Assembly: GCF_017254845.1 (NCBI RefSeq)
Contig: NZ_JAFKCU010000001.1
Coordinates: forward strand, 765,048-829,047
From: Algoriphagus pacificus
Lineage (GTDB): Bacteria; Bacteroidota; Bacteroidia; Cytophagales; Cyclobacteriaceae
Length of the DNA stretch: 64,000 bases
Direction of reading: 5' to 3'
The notes beneath the pieces are model-generated. The model had not been told where the DNA came from. It saw only the letters and a program-made list of their open reading frames with translations, and searched no databases. Position numbers and translations under genes: made by a program. Shown in pieces: positions 15,898 through 25,492 of this stretch. The first letter of the stretch is position 1; each line of letters begins with the position of its first letter.

Positions 15898-18336
15898 CTA
15901 TTCGGTTTCCTTCTTAATCTCGTTTTTGTTCTTCACGTATTTCTCCAACCAAGTATCCATTTCCCAAAGGGTGTGCAAAATAGATTCCTCAGCGGCATAT
16001 CCATGACTTTCGTTTGGTAGGAAAACCAATCTCGCAGTAGCTCCATGACCTTTCAGTGCATTATAATAACGCTCAGATTGGATTGGGAATGTTCCGGAGT
16101 TATTATCTGCCTGTCCATGGATCAGCAAAATCGGAGTCTCTACTTTATGTGCAAAAGAGAATGGAGACATGTTGAAATATACGTCTGGAGCTTCCCAATA
16201 AGTTCTTTGCTCATATTGGAAACCGAAAGGAGTTAGCGTTCTATTGTAAGCACCACTTCTTGCAATTCCTGCTGCAAACAAGTTGGTATGCGAAAGTAAA
16301 TTAGCAGTCATAAAAGCTCCATAAGAGTGACCCCCAACGGCAATTCGATCTCGATCCCCGATTCCCAATTCCACAATATGATCGATGGCTGCTTCGGCAT
16401 TGGCAACCAATTGCTCAATGAAATAATCGTTTGGCTCTTTGTCACCTTCGCCGACAATTGGCATTTCCGTTTGGTCCATGATCGCATATCCGCGGGTTAC
16501 CCAATAGATCGGAGAACCCCAGCTCAATCTTGTAAAGGCATATTTTGAACCTCTTACCTGAGCAGCAACTTCCTTAGACTTGTATTCTCTTGGATAGGCC
16601 CACATCAAAACCGGAAGAGGACCATCTTTAGCAGCATCATATCCAGCCGGAGTATAGATCACAGCTGAAAGATTCAATCCGTCATTTCTTTTATAGGTCA
16701 CCAATTGTTTTTGGATTCCTTTAATTGACTCATAAGGATGCGCAAAATTGGTTACTTGTAGAGGAGCAATTCTCTTTTTGGTATTTACTAACCAATAATT
16801 TGGTTGGATATCGGTACTTTCTTTCAAAGTGATGAATTCTGTACCGTTTTCATCTAGAACTTTTACAACCCGCTCGTAGTAAGGAGCCTGTGATCTCCAA
16901 AGGATTTCCTGCTCCTTTGTTTTGGTATTGAAAGTTGAAAGGAAAGGCATATTACCTTCTGGAGAACCGCCTTGACTGGTCATAAATACCAAATCACCTT
17001 TTCTCATCAATACATTTCTTCCAAATTCATTTTCTGTGTAAAGTGGATCTCCTGGATCATTGTATAAATCATCCGATGATCTTTCGATGATTACTTTTTT
17101 TGGTTGAGAAGGATCAGATGGATTGATCACAGATCGTACTTCTTTTCTGGATTGAGACCAGCGTTCATTTAGGATAGCGAACGAATCATCTGACCAGGCA
17201 ATTCCTCCATATCTATAAGGAGTGGAGGTTAACTTTTTCTTTTGTGCTGTAAAAGGAGCATCTAGCGTAAATACTACATCCCTTTCTTTGATTTCTACTC
17301 GGGCATCTCCGCCATCCTGCGCCTCTACCCAATACAAAGTTGCTGGTTTATCTGCTCTCCAGCTGATACTTCTGGGACCAGTTACAGTAGCATCAAACCC
17401 GGTAGGACGATTTTCATCCAATGGAATTTCTGCCAAAGTCTTTACTTTTTTGCCATCCTTAGACCAGATTTCCACATCATAAGGAAATCTAGAAGCTGGA
17501 ACTAAATAAGAAAATGGTTTTTTGATCAAATCTACCATGATATATGAACCATCGGGAGAAAGATCCATTCCTTTAATCATTCCACTTGGACCGATTGGTT
17601 TCTTGCTTCCGTCCAAGTTTATGAGCATAAGCTGAGAATCCATGAAGTAAGCAAAAAGTGCCTCATCATAAGGATCTGCCAATAAATCCTGATATGTTCT
17701 GCTAGGAGCTGCATCTCCGGAAGTTTCCTGAATAATCGGACCTGCTGGAGCACTTGGCCTTTGAGGGATGCTACCTCTAGAAGGATTTGCAGCTTTTACC
17801 AATAATTGATTTTCGGGAGTCCAAAGAATGGAATTTCCATAGACATCGTTGATGATGGCATCTGTCAGTTTTTTAGCTTCGAGTGTAGTCAAATCTACTA
17901 CCCAAAGGCTGATACCATTTGCTTCTGTCTGTGTAAATGAAAGGTATTTTTCATCATGGGACATAGAAAAATCCCCCATGTTTGGTTTTGACGGCAAACC
18001 GGTGATTTGCTTTTCCTCTCCGCTTTGGGTCATTTTCACTTTGATGTTTTCCACACCTCGACCGCGACTTGGGCCAGATGTAGCAGGATTAATCCGCAAA
18101 CCTGCAATTCTTAATTCAGGTTGGGATAGATCCTCTATGCTTGGATTATCTGCTCTTTCCAAAAGCAACATCCAGTCGCCATTTTTACTGAAGTTTACCG
18201 AAGGAGTACTTGGTGCATTTACCAAATCCAAAATGGACTTAGCTGGCTTTTGATAGCCTGTTTGTGCCTGAGAGTCAATGACTCCTAAGCAAACTAGCAG
18301 GGCTAGAATCAAATGGGGTGTAAATTTTTTGATCAT
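15898..18336 (-). CDS. S9-family (prolyl-oligopeptidase-like) serine peptidase
   Basis: 812 residues with a signal peptide ending near DSQAQ. The first two thirds form a beta-propeller-like region. The C-terminal alpha/beta-hydrolase domain has the nucleophile in GGHSYGAFM (about 685), the acid in HGQADNN and the His in ESHGYA, a complete catalytic triad. The size and the shape of the C-terminal domain resemble the glutamyl-peptidase-like (S9D) branch seen in Bacteroidota and plastids. It probably trims peptides in the periplasm. Followed by a terminator; transcribed from the long spacer upstream. Confidence 0.88.
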   Translation of the reverse strand: MIKKFTPHLILALLVCLGVIDSQAQTGYQKPAKSILDLVNAPSTPSVNFSKNGDWMLLLERADNPSIEDLSQPELRIAGLRINPATSGPSRGRGVENIKVKMTQSGEEKQITGLPSKPNMGDFSMSHDEKYLSFTQTEANGISLWVVDLTTLEAKKLTDAIINDVYGNSILWTPENQLLVKAANPSRGSIPQRPSAPAGPIIQETSGDAAPSRTYQDLLADPYDEALFAYFMDSQLMLINLDGSKKPIGPSGMIKGMDLSPDGSYIMVDLIKKPFSYLVPASRFPYDVEIWSKDGKKVKTLAEIPLDENRPTGFDATVTGPRSISWRADKPATLYWVEAQDGGDARVEIKERDVVFTLDAPFTAQKKKLTSTPYRYGGIAWSDDSFAILNERWSQSRKEVRSVINPSDPSQPKKVIIERSSDDLYNDPGDPLYTENEFGRNVLMRKGDLVFMTSQGGSPEGNMPFLSTFNTKTKEQEILWRSQAPYYERVVKVLDENGTEFITLKESTDIQPNYWLVNTKKRIAPLQVTNFAHPYESIKGIQKQLVTYKRNDGLNLSAVIYTPAGYDAAKDGPLPVLMWAYPREYKSKEVAAQVRGSKYAFTRLSWGSPIYWVTRGYAIMDQTEMPIVGEGDKEPNDYFIEQLVANAEAAIDHIVELGIGDRDRIAVGGHSYGAFMTANLLSHTNLFAAGIARSGAYNRTLTPFGFQYEQRTYWEAPDVYFNMSPFSFAHKVETPILLIHGQADNNSGTFPIQSERYYNALKGHGATARLVFLPNESHGYAAEESILHTLWEMDTWLEKYVKNKNEIKKETE

Positions 18337-18711
18337 GACGGTAGGGTTTAATTTTCTGTAAACAAATTAACCCCTTTCTCTCAATTTTGGCTTTAAAAAT
18401 GAGATCAATGGTATGTAACTGGGTTTAATAGCTGATTTTGGAAGGATTAAATTGAATTAAGGTCTTATCTAGAGCAGAAATATAGAGAAATGGAATAACC
18501 TACTATTTCATTAATTAAAAAACCCTAGCCAATATTTTTTGAATTATAAACTGGATTAACTTCTTGTTAAATTTCTATACTTTTTGATCATTAGATATCC
18601 CAATTCATCAAAGTAGAATTATTATAAGAATAGATTGTCAAAATTTATTTTAATTTTAAAAAAGAGTTTAAGAAAAAATTAGTCTTAAAATCCACTTAAC
18701 TAATTTAATAA
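18337..18711. other. Long AT-rich spacer between divergent genes
   Basis: 375 bases between the peptidase start and the first sulfatase. Very AT-rich, so it probably contains both divergent promoters. No ORF, RNA gene or clear repeat was seen. Confidence 0.5.
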
Positions 18712-20280
18712 ATGAAGAAGTTAGAATCTATTTTTAAATGGACCCTGTGTCTTTTCTTGCTGAGTGCTGGTGCGTCTTGGGCTCAAGAAAAGCCCAATAT
18801 TTTAGTCATCATGGGAGATGATATTGGATATTGGAATTTGAGCTATAATAACAGAGGTATGATGGGATATAAAACTCCCAACATTGACCGTATAGCTGCC
18901 GAAGGAGCTATTTTTACGGATTATTATGCAGAACAATCTTGTACCGCCGGAAGGGCAGCCTTTATTACAGGACAAATGCCTGTCAGAACTGGCCTGACGA
19001 AAGTAGGTATTCCAGGAGCTGCAGTAGGAATCCAAAAAGAAGATCCAACACTTGCGGAGCTTTTGAAACCAATGGGATATGCCACAGGACAATTTGGTAA
19101 AAACCATTTGGGAGACAAGGATGAGTTTTTGCCAACCAACCATGGTTTTGATGAGTTCTTTGGAAACCTATATCATCTAAATGCTGAAGAAACTCCAGAG
19201 AATCCTTATTATCCAAAAAATCCGGCTTTTAAAGAAAAGTATGGGCCAAGGGGAGTAATTAGAAGTACGGCCGATGGAAAAATTGAAGATACGGGACCAT
19301 TGACTAAAAAACGTATGGAAACGATCGATCAAGAAGTTTTGAATGCTACGGAAGACTTTATTGAAAGACAAGTGAAAGATGATAAACCATTCTTTGTTTG
19401 GTTTAATACCACCAGAATGCACTATGTGACACACGTTCCAGAAAGTTATTCAGGAAGAACCGGACTTGGAGAATATGCAGATGGTATGGTCCAACACGAT
19501 GATCAAATTGGCCAATTATTGAATAAACTGGAAGCTTTGGGGGTTGATGACAATACTATTATCCTTTACACAACTGATAATGGACCGCATTTTAATATGT
19601 GGCCTGATGGCGGAATCACTCCATTTAGAGGGGAAAAAAATACCAACTGGGAAGGTGGATATCGCGTGCCTATGATTATCAAATGGCCAGGTAAAATTAA
19701 GCCAGGTACAGTAATTAATGAGGTGGTAGCAGGTAATGACTGGCTTCCAACTTTGATGGCAGCAGTTGGTGAACCAAACATCAAAGAGAAATTATTAAAT
19801 GGACATAAAGTCGGAGACATGACTTATAAAGTTCATTTAGATGGATATAATATTCTCCCTTTTCTTACTGGTGAAAAAACTGTGACGAAGGATCAATATG
19901 GAGCTACTAATTTTCCAAGAAGAGAATTCTATTATTGGAATGATGATGGTCAATTGGTTGCCATGAGGTATGATCGTTGGAAATTGGTATTCATGGAACA
20001 GCAGGCAGATAAATTCGGTGTTTGGATGTATCCATTTGTTCAATTGAGGATCCCATTAATATTTGATCTTAAAATGGATCCATTTGAGCGAGCACAACAC
20101 AATTCCAATAGCTACTATGAATGGATGGAAGGGATAATTCAGTTTGCTGGAGGTGCATCTCAAGGTATTGCCGGAGAGATGGTAAAGACTTTTGTAGAGT
20201 TTCCTCCAAGGCAAAAACCTGATTCCTTTAATCTAGATGCAGTTTTACAATCCTTGACTGCTGGGCAGGAAGGAAATTAA
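18712..20280 (+). CDS. Secreted arylsulfatase (type I, formylglycine)
   Basis: 522 residues with a signal peptide ending near GASWAQ. The core reads IMGDDIGYWN (metal Asp pair), then SCTAGRAAFITGQ: the cysteine of C-T-A-G-R is the residue converted to formylglycine, with Ala in place of the commoner Pro. GKNHLGD and TTDNGPHFN supply further active-site Lys, His, Asp and Asn residues. It hydrolyses a sulfate ester outside the cytoplasm. It is closely related to the second sulfatase at 23807; the two flank a beta-barrel, a regulator and a HAD lipoprotein. No formylglycine-generating enzyme gene lies nearby (the SUMF1-like GldJ is a different branch). Confidence 0.92.
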   Translation: MKKLESIFKWTLCLFLLSAGASWAQEKPNILVIMGDDIGYWNLSYNNRGMMGYKTPNIDRIAAEGAIFTDYYAEQSCTAGRAAFITGQMPVRTGLTKVGIPGAAVGIQKEDPTLAELLKPMGYATGQFGKNHLGDKDEFLPTNHGFDEFFGNLYHLNAEETPENPYYPKNPAFKEKYGPRGVIRSTADGKIEDTGPLTKKRMETIDQEVLNATEDFIERQVKDDKPFFVWFNTTRMHYVTHVPESYSGRTGLGEYADGMVQHDDQIGQLLNKLEALGVDDNTIILYTTDNGPHFNMWPDGGITPFRGEKNTNWEGGYRVPMIIKWPGKIKPGTVINEVVAGNDWLPTLMAAVGEPNIKEKLLNGHKVGDMTYKVHLDGYNILPFLTGEKTVTKDQYGATNFPRREFYYWNDDGQLVAMRYDRWKLVFMEQQADKFGVWMYPFVQLRIPLIFDLKMDPFERAQHNSNSYYEWMEGIIQFAGGASQGIAGEMVKTFVEFPPRQKPDSFNLDAVLQSLTAGQEGN

Positions 20281-20298
20281 TAATTCTTGAAATTTTGA

Positions 20299-20332
20299 AG
20301 ATGGGGACCTTTTGTCCCCATCTTTATTTTTA
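20299..20332 (+). terminator. Rho-independent terminator
   Basis: Perfect stem AGATGGGGAC (20299-20308) / GTCCCCATCT (20314-20323), five-base loop, followed by a T-rich tract. It ends the first sulfatase gene. Confidence 0.88.
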
Positions 20333-20467
20333 AGGTTCTACAACAATACTTCAATCAAAATGTATTTTTTGATCTGATAAAACAGAAAACTTATTCTGAT
20401 TTTAATTTCTTATTGATTTCAATTTCCTTGGAATAATCTATCTTTAATAGGAATAAAACATCATAAA

Positions 20468-21259
20468 ATGAAAAAGATTTTTACTTTAAGCAGCCTGTTG
20501 TTTTTTGCTTTTATCATTAATTCAAAGGCACAAGATGATGCTGCCGAGCTAGCAAAGAAACTGGCCAATCCTATCGCATCTTTGATTTCTGTGCCTTTCC
20601 AGAACAACACGGATTACGGTATCGGGGAATTCAATGGATCTAGAAACACCATGAATATTCAGCCAGTAGTACCTGTTTCAATTTCAAAGGATTGGAATAT
20701 GATTACTAGGATTGTTTTGCCAGTAATAACACAGTATAATATTACAGCTCCTGGTGAGAAGCAAGCTGGTTTGGGAGACGCAGTCATGTCAGCATTTTTT
20801 TCGCCCGCTAATTCCGAGAAATTAACCTGGGGTGTCGGTCCGGCTTTGCTGTTACCGGTGGGTACCAATGATTTTTTAACAACCAAGAAATTTGGAATGG
20901 GTCCTACAGCCGTAGCTCTGAAGCAGATGAATGGATGGACTGTTGGAGGTTTGGTCAATCAGATCTGGTCTGTGGCTGGTGCAGAAGAGAGAGCGGATGT
21001 CAGTCAGTTATTTGTTCAACCTTTCGTCACATACAACTGGAAATCCGGAGCAGGTTTAGGAGCTAATATGGAATGGACTCAAAATTGGAAAGCTTCCACC
21101 ACGACCATTTGGTTGAATCCTACACTATCTGCGGTGACAAGCATCGGTAACCAAAAAACTCAATTTGCGATAGGTCCAAGATTGAATTTAGCTGCTCCCA
21201 CAGGAGGGAAAGGAGACTGGGGCTGGAGAGCAGTCGTAGTATTCTTATTTCCAAAGTAA
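20468..21259 (+). CDS. Outer-membrane transporter-like beta-barrel, often annotated 'neuromedin U'
   Basis: 263 residues. A signal peptide ends near NSKAQ. After ANPIASLISVPFQNN the chain is made of alternating strands (GIGEFNGSRNTMNIQPVVPVSI, GVGPALLLPVGTNDFL, FAIGPRLNLAAPTGG). This pattern resembles the MetA-pathway/phenol-degradation outer-membrane family (PF13557) that databases also label neuromedin U. The C-terminus is hydrophobic (VVVFLFPK). It is placed between sulfatase genes and may pass sulfated substrates or products, by context only. Confidence 0.6.
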   Translation: MKKIFTLSSLLFFAFIINSKAQDDAAELAKKLANPIASLISVPFQNNTDYGIGEFNGSRNTMNIQPVVPVSISKDWNMITRIVLPVITQYNITAPGEKQAGLGDAVMSAFFSPANSEKLTWGVGPALLLPVGTNDFLTTKKFGMGPTAVALKQMNGWTVGGLVNQIWSVAGAEERADVSQLFVQPFVTYNWKSGAGLGANMEWTQNWKASTTTIWLNPTLSAVTSIGNQKTQFAIGPRLNLAAPTGGKGDWGWRAVVVFLFPK

Positions 21260-21341
21260 TACACTAACCCTTTTCAAAAATTTCTTTTATTTACTCACAT
21301 TAAGTATTCCCCCCTAAAAAGAAAATTATCATAGCGCAGAA

Positions 21342-22511
21342 ATGAAGCTAGATCTTAATTTTTACAATTTTGTATATGTCTTTTCCTGCTCTTTAGGATA
21401 TCTTTTGGGCTTGGTTTTACTCACTTACGGGATCAAAAACAAAACGACCAATATTTTAATGGGTTTGAGTTTTTTGTTTTTGTCCCATGGGATTCTTTTA
21501 GCAGGCCTTATCGATACTGGCTTGATTGTTCATTTTCCCATCATTTACAGAACAGGTAATTTAGCAGGTTTGATTTATGCTTTTTTACCCTTTTTATATA
21601 TCCAATATACCTTATTTGAAACACGGTTTAAGTATTGGCACTTGATTCATTTGCTACCTGCTCTACTCTACACAGTGGATTATTGGCCGGTCTTAATGAT
21701 GAATTCAGCGGAAAAATTGGATTTGATACTTACAGAAGTAAATGATCCCTATTTAGTAGTGAGTTTCACTCAAAGCAGGTTTTTTCCAGCTGGATTTTAT
21801 ACTCCTTTCCGAACTATTCTAGTCAATTTTTATTGGGTTTTGGGTTTGATCTTGGTTTGGAAATTCAAAAAATCAAATCCCAGTTTGGGCAATAAAAAAG
21901 AGGTTTATCATTGGATACAGACTTATTTATTTTTCCAATTAACCATGTTTTTGCCTTTTTATCTCACTTTAGAGAGTTTAGATAGAGACGTGTTGTTTAA
22001 AGCTGTACATTTTGGTGCAGCCCTTCAGGATTTATCTACTGGATTGTTTTTGCTTTACTTCCCAAATATTTTGTATGGATATGATTTTTCTGGTAAAAAA
22101 TTGACTTCAGGAAAACCAGAATTAGAAGAATCTAAAGCTCAACCAAAGGTTTCAATTATTGATGAAGAAAAAGCTATAGAGCTGGATCAAGTATTGCAGC
22201 AAAAGCTTAAGGAACAAGTTTTTTTGAAAAAGGGATACTCTATATATGACCTCGCGAAGGATTCAGGTATCCCACATTATCTTTTAAGTCAATACATCAA
22301 TCAAAATCTTGGTGTTTCATTTCCTGATTTTATTAATAAGGAAAGGATTCTTTACTGCTGTCAATTATTGGATTCAGATCAGGCAGAAAGCTATACATTG
22401 GAAGCAATTGGGGAACTATCTGGATTCAGTAATCGAAACTCTTTTTCTGCAGCATTCAAAAAAGTAATGGGGAAATCTCCCTCCAAGTATCTAAAAGATA
22501 AATCTGAATAG
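21342..22511 (+). CDS. Membrane-bound AraC-family transcriptional regulator
   Basis: 389 residues. The first roughly 240 contain about seven hydrophobic helices (FVYVFSCSLGYLLGLVLLTYG is the first). A cytoplasmic linker follows, and an AraC-type double helix-turn-helix at about 285-385: YSIYDLAKDSGIPHYLLSQYIN and LEAIGELSGFSNRNSFSAAFKKVMGKSPSKY. Membrane-anchored AraC regulators of this kind sense signals at the inner membrane in Bacteroidota. It likely controls the sulfatase genes on each side (context). Confidence 0.87.
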   Translation: MKLDLNFYNFVYVFSCSLGYLLGLVLLTYGIKNKTTNILMGLSFLFLSHGILLAGLIDTGLIVHFPIIYRTGNLAGLIYAFLPFLYIQYTLFETRFKYWHLIHLLPALLYTVDYWPVLMMNSAEKLDLILTEVNDPYLVVSFTQSRFFPAGFYTPFRTILVNFYWVLGLILVWKFKKSNPSLGNKKEVYHWIQTYLFFQLTMFLPFYLTLESLDRDVLFKAVHFGAALQDLSTGLFLLYFPNILYGYDFSGKKLTSGKPELEESKAQPKVSIIDEEKAIELDQVLQQKLKEQVFLKKGYSIYDLAKDSGIPHYLLSQYINQNLGVSFPDFINKERILYCCQLLDSDQAESYTLEAIGELSGFSNRNSFSAAFKKVMGKSPSKYLKDKSE

Positions 22512-22743
22512 AAATAGGAATTCTCCTATTGATTTTTTGCACAGATTCATTAGAAATTAGCAAAGGGATTGGATCATAGGCTCTAATGTGAGTAAATTTT
22601 TATTTCTTGTTAACGATTTGTTCACATTCAAATAAGAATATCTATTGATTATTTTGTAAATTTTAAATATTGAAGTTTTTAAAATTTGCAAATTCTATTG
22701 CCATCTTTTTTACTATCACTTAATCTCAATTAAGATTTTGTCT

Positions 22744-23772
22744 ATGAAAAATTTATCCAGACCAATTTTTTTCTTAGCTCTTCCTTTTGTCTTACTGACT
22801 TTTTGTACTCCTAAAGAAGAGACAGCTGATGTCCTATCTGAAAAATCAATCCAACCTGAACTCCTCTCCTGGAATGAAGGTAAGTCAAAGTCTGCCATCA
22901 TGGATTTTGTAGAGAAAGCGGTGGACGCTAATAGTCCCGATTTTGTGCCTGTGGCTGATAGAATTGCTGTTTTTGATAACGATGGTACTTTGTGGAGCGA
23001 GCAACCCATGTATTTTCAGTTGGCCTTTGCTTTGGATGAAATAAAGCGGATGGCGCCTGAGCATCCTGAGTGGAAAACCACTCCTCCTTTCAGCGACCTT
23101 TTAAATGGTGATGTTCAAAAGTTCATGTCAGAAGAGAAAAATCTGTTTATGCTTATGGCGAATACCCATGCCAATATGGGAACTGATGAATTTGACATGC
23201 GAGTAAAAGAATGGATGAAAACGGCAGTTCATCCAAAGACTGGAAAACATTACAACGAGATGATCTTCCAGCCTATGCTGGAACTTTTGGAATATCTCCG
23301 AGCTCATGAATTCAAAACATTCATTGTTTCAGGGGGTGGGATAGATTTTATGAGAGCTTGGACAGAAGAAGCTTATGGAATTCCACCCTACCAAGTAGTG
23401 GGTTCCCTCTTTGGCTTGGCATATATTGACTCCACTGCTACTCCAGAATTGATAAAAATTCCTGAACTCTTCTTCAATGATGATAAAGGCGGAAAACCTG
23501 TAGGCATTCATAGAAACATAGGCAAAAGACCAGTTTTCGCAGGCGGAAACAGTGATGGAGATTACCAGATGCTTCAATATACTTCTACAGGATCAGGGCC
23601 GAGATTTGGTATGTATGTCCATCATACAGATTCTGTGAGAGAATATGCTTATGACAGAAATTCATCAATAGGAAGATTAAATAAAGGACTGGATGATGCT
23701 TCAAAATACGGCTGGCTCATTGTGGATATGGCCAAAGACTGGAAAGTGATTTATCCTTTTGACAAACAATAA
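22744..23772 (+). CDS. HAD-superfamily phosphatase-like lipoprotein
   Basis: 342 residues from the ATG at 22744; a TTG two codons upstream is less likely. The lipoprotein signal ends ...LLTFC. The HAD motifs are present: FDNDGTLW (nucleophile and acid Asp), VSGGGIDFMR (motif II Ser), and GGNSDGDYQML (motif IV acidic residues). The layout resembles phosphoserine-phosphatase-like proteins. Lipid anchoring and its position between two arylsulfatases suggest an extracytoplasmic role in the same catabolic system. The next sulfatase starts 34 bases after its stop, so the two are probably one operon. Confidence 0.82.
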   Translation: MKNLSRPIFFLALPFVLLTFCTPKEETADVLSEKSIQPELLSWNEGKSKSAIMDFVEKAVDANSPDFVPVADRIAVFDNDGTLWSEQPMYFQLAFALDEIKRMAPEHPEWKTTPPFSDLLNGDVQKFMSEEKNLFMLMANTHANMGTDEFDMRVKEWMKTAVHPKTGKHYNEMIFQPMLELLEYLRAHEFKTFIVSGGGIDFMRAWTEEAYGIPPYQVVGSLFGLAYIDSTATPELIKIPELFFNDDKGGKPVGIHRNIGKRPVFAGGNSDGDYQMLQYTSTGSGPRFGMYVHHTDSVREYAYDRNSSIGRLNKGLDDASKYGWLIVDMAKDWKVIYPFDKQ

Positions 23773-23806
23773 TTACACTAAAACAAATCAATTAACATTT
23801 TTAAAA

Positions 23807-25420
23807 ATGAAAAAATTACTACTCACTTTAACCCTTGTAATAGGCTTGGGATTAATAGGATTCAGCCAAAACAAGAAGCCCAACATTTTAGTGATTTGGG
23901 GAGATGACATAGGTTATTGGAATGTGGGAGCCTATACACACGGAATGATGGGTCGAACCCCAAACATAGATGGCATCGCCCGTGACGGGATGTTGTTTAC
24001 CGATCACTATGGACAACCTAGCTGTACAGCTGGTAGAGCTGCTTTTATTATGGGACAGCTGCCTGTGAGAACCGGTATGACTACGATTGGTATTCCTGGT
24101 TCTACGCAAGGTATCCAGGCAGTAGATCCTACTTTGGCACAAGTGCTAAAGACGCAAGGATATGCAACAGCACAATTTGGAAAAAATCACTTGGGAGATA
24201 GAAATGAGTTCTTACCAACTATGCACGGGTTTGATGAATGGTTTGGAAACCTTTATCACCTAAATGCAGAGGAAGAACCAGAAGAATTGGATTATCCAGG
24301 TCAGAAAAACCCTGCTTATAAGGAAAAATTTGGTCCAAGAGGAGTTTTGCATGCTTATGCGACGGACACAGATGATCCTACCGTGGATCCAAAATTTGGT
24401 AAAGTAGGGAAGCAGCGAATTATCGATACAGGACCATTGACAAGAAAGAGAATGGAAACCATCGATTCGGAGGTAACAGATGAGACTTTGAAATACTTGG
24501 ATAAAGTAGGCAAAGAGGATAAGCCATTTTTTGTCTGGTACAACACAACTGCTACTCATATTTGGTCTCATAGCACAAATAAATACATTCAAGCTGCTGT
24601 AGATGAAGGACGTGCTGAAGAGGATGTGGTTAGAGCTAAGATGATAGAGCATGATGAATTGATTGGCAAGATTCTTCAGAAGATCAAAGACATGGGTGAA
24701 GAAGACAATACAATTGTAATCTACAGCACAGATAATGGAAATGAATTGATGTACTGGCCTGATGGTGGTTATGCTCCATTTAGAGGCGAAAAAGGAACTA
24801 CTTGGGAAGGCGGTCTAAGAGTACCTATGCTTGTAAAATGGCCAGGTAAAATTCCTGCAGGTACCTATTCCAATGGAATCCAAAGTCATGAAGATTTATA
24901 TGTGACACTGGCAGCTGCTGCAGGCCTTCCAAATTTGAAAGAGGAGTTACTTTCAGGAAAGAAAATGGGTGACAGAACCTTCAAAACACATTTGGATGGA
25001 TATAATAACTTGGATCTTTGGACTGGAAAAACAGATAAATCTGCCCGAAGAGAAATGTTTTATTACGATGAATCAGATTTGATGGCTATTAGAGTAGATG
25101 CCTGGAAAATGCATATTGGAGTTAAACATGGTGGAAGTTGGTTTGATGAGAAATCCTATCCAAGTGTACCATATATCGTCAATCTCTTAATGGATCCTAT
25201 GGAGAAAATGACTCCAGATTCTGAAGAGTGGGGATATGCAGGTAGAAAATTCGTAGCTCAGAAGCTTTGGGCTCCTACGGCAGCAGTTCCTTTCCTTCAG
25301 GCTCATTTGAAATCATTGGTTGATTATCCACCAAGTCAAGGTGGAGAATCACTGAACATGAAAGCAACAATTGAAAAAGCGATGAAAATGATGGAACAAC
25401 CTACTGGAGGTAGTAATTAA
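23807..25420 (+). CDS. Second secreted arylsulfatase
   Basis: 537 residues from the ATG at 23807, which directly begins a signal peptide (MKKLLLTLTLVIGLG ... GFSQ); an upstream in-frame start would give a non-signal extension overlapping the HAD gene. Motifs: IWGDDIGYWN, SCTAGRAAFIMGQ with the formylglycine cysteine, GKNHLGD, STDNGNE. It aligns by eye along most of its length with the sulfatase at 18712, indicating duplication and divergence; it carries an extra segment (TDTDDPTVDPKFGKVGKQR, around residue 185) absent from the other. Ends in a strong terminator. Confidence 0.92.
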   Translation: MKKLLLTLTLVIGLGLIGFSQNKKPNILVIWGDDIGYWNVGAYTHGMMGRTPNIDGIARDGMLFTDHYGQPSCTAGRAAFIMGQLPVRTGMTTIGIPGSTQGIQAVDPTLAQVLKTQGYATAQFGKNHLGDRNEFLPTMHGFDEWFGNLYHLNAEEEPEELDYPGQKNPAYKEKFGPRGVLHAYATDTDDPTVDPKFGKVGKQRIIDTGPLTRKRMETIDSEVTDETLKYLDKVGKEDKPFFVWYNTTATHIWSHSTNKYIQAAVDEGRAEEDVVRAKMIEHDELIGKILQKIKDMGEEDNTIVIYSTDNGNELMYWPDGGYAPFRGEKGTTWEGGLRVPMLVKWPGKIPAGTYSNGIQSHEDLYVTLAAAAGLPNLKEELLSGKKMGDRTFKTHLDGYNNLDLWTGKTDKSARREMFYYDESDLMAIRVDAWKMHIGVKHGGSWFDEKSYPSVPYIVNLLMDPMEKMTPDSEEWGYAGRKFVAQKLWAPTAAVPFLQAHLKSLVDYPPSQGGESLNMKATIEKAMKMMEQPTGGSN

Positions 25421-25440
25421 AAGCTAAATACTTAAAGTTT

Positions 25441-25480
25441 AAAAAGGGTAAGACTCAACTTTCGAGTCTTACCTTTTTTT
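25441..25480. terminator. Bidirectional Rho-independent terminator
   Basis: Stem GGTAAGACTC (25447-25456) / GAGTCTTACC (25464-25473) with flanking A and T runs, between the convergent sulfatase and DUF2490 genes. Confidence 0.88.
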
Positions 25481-25492
25481 ATTCCTTGAAGA

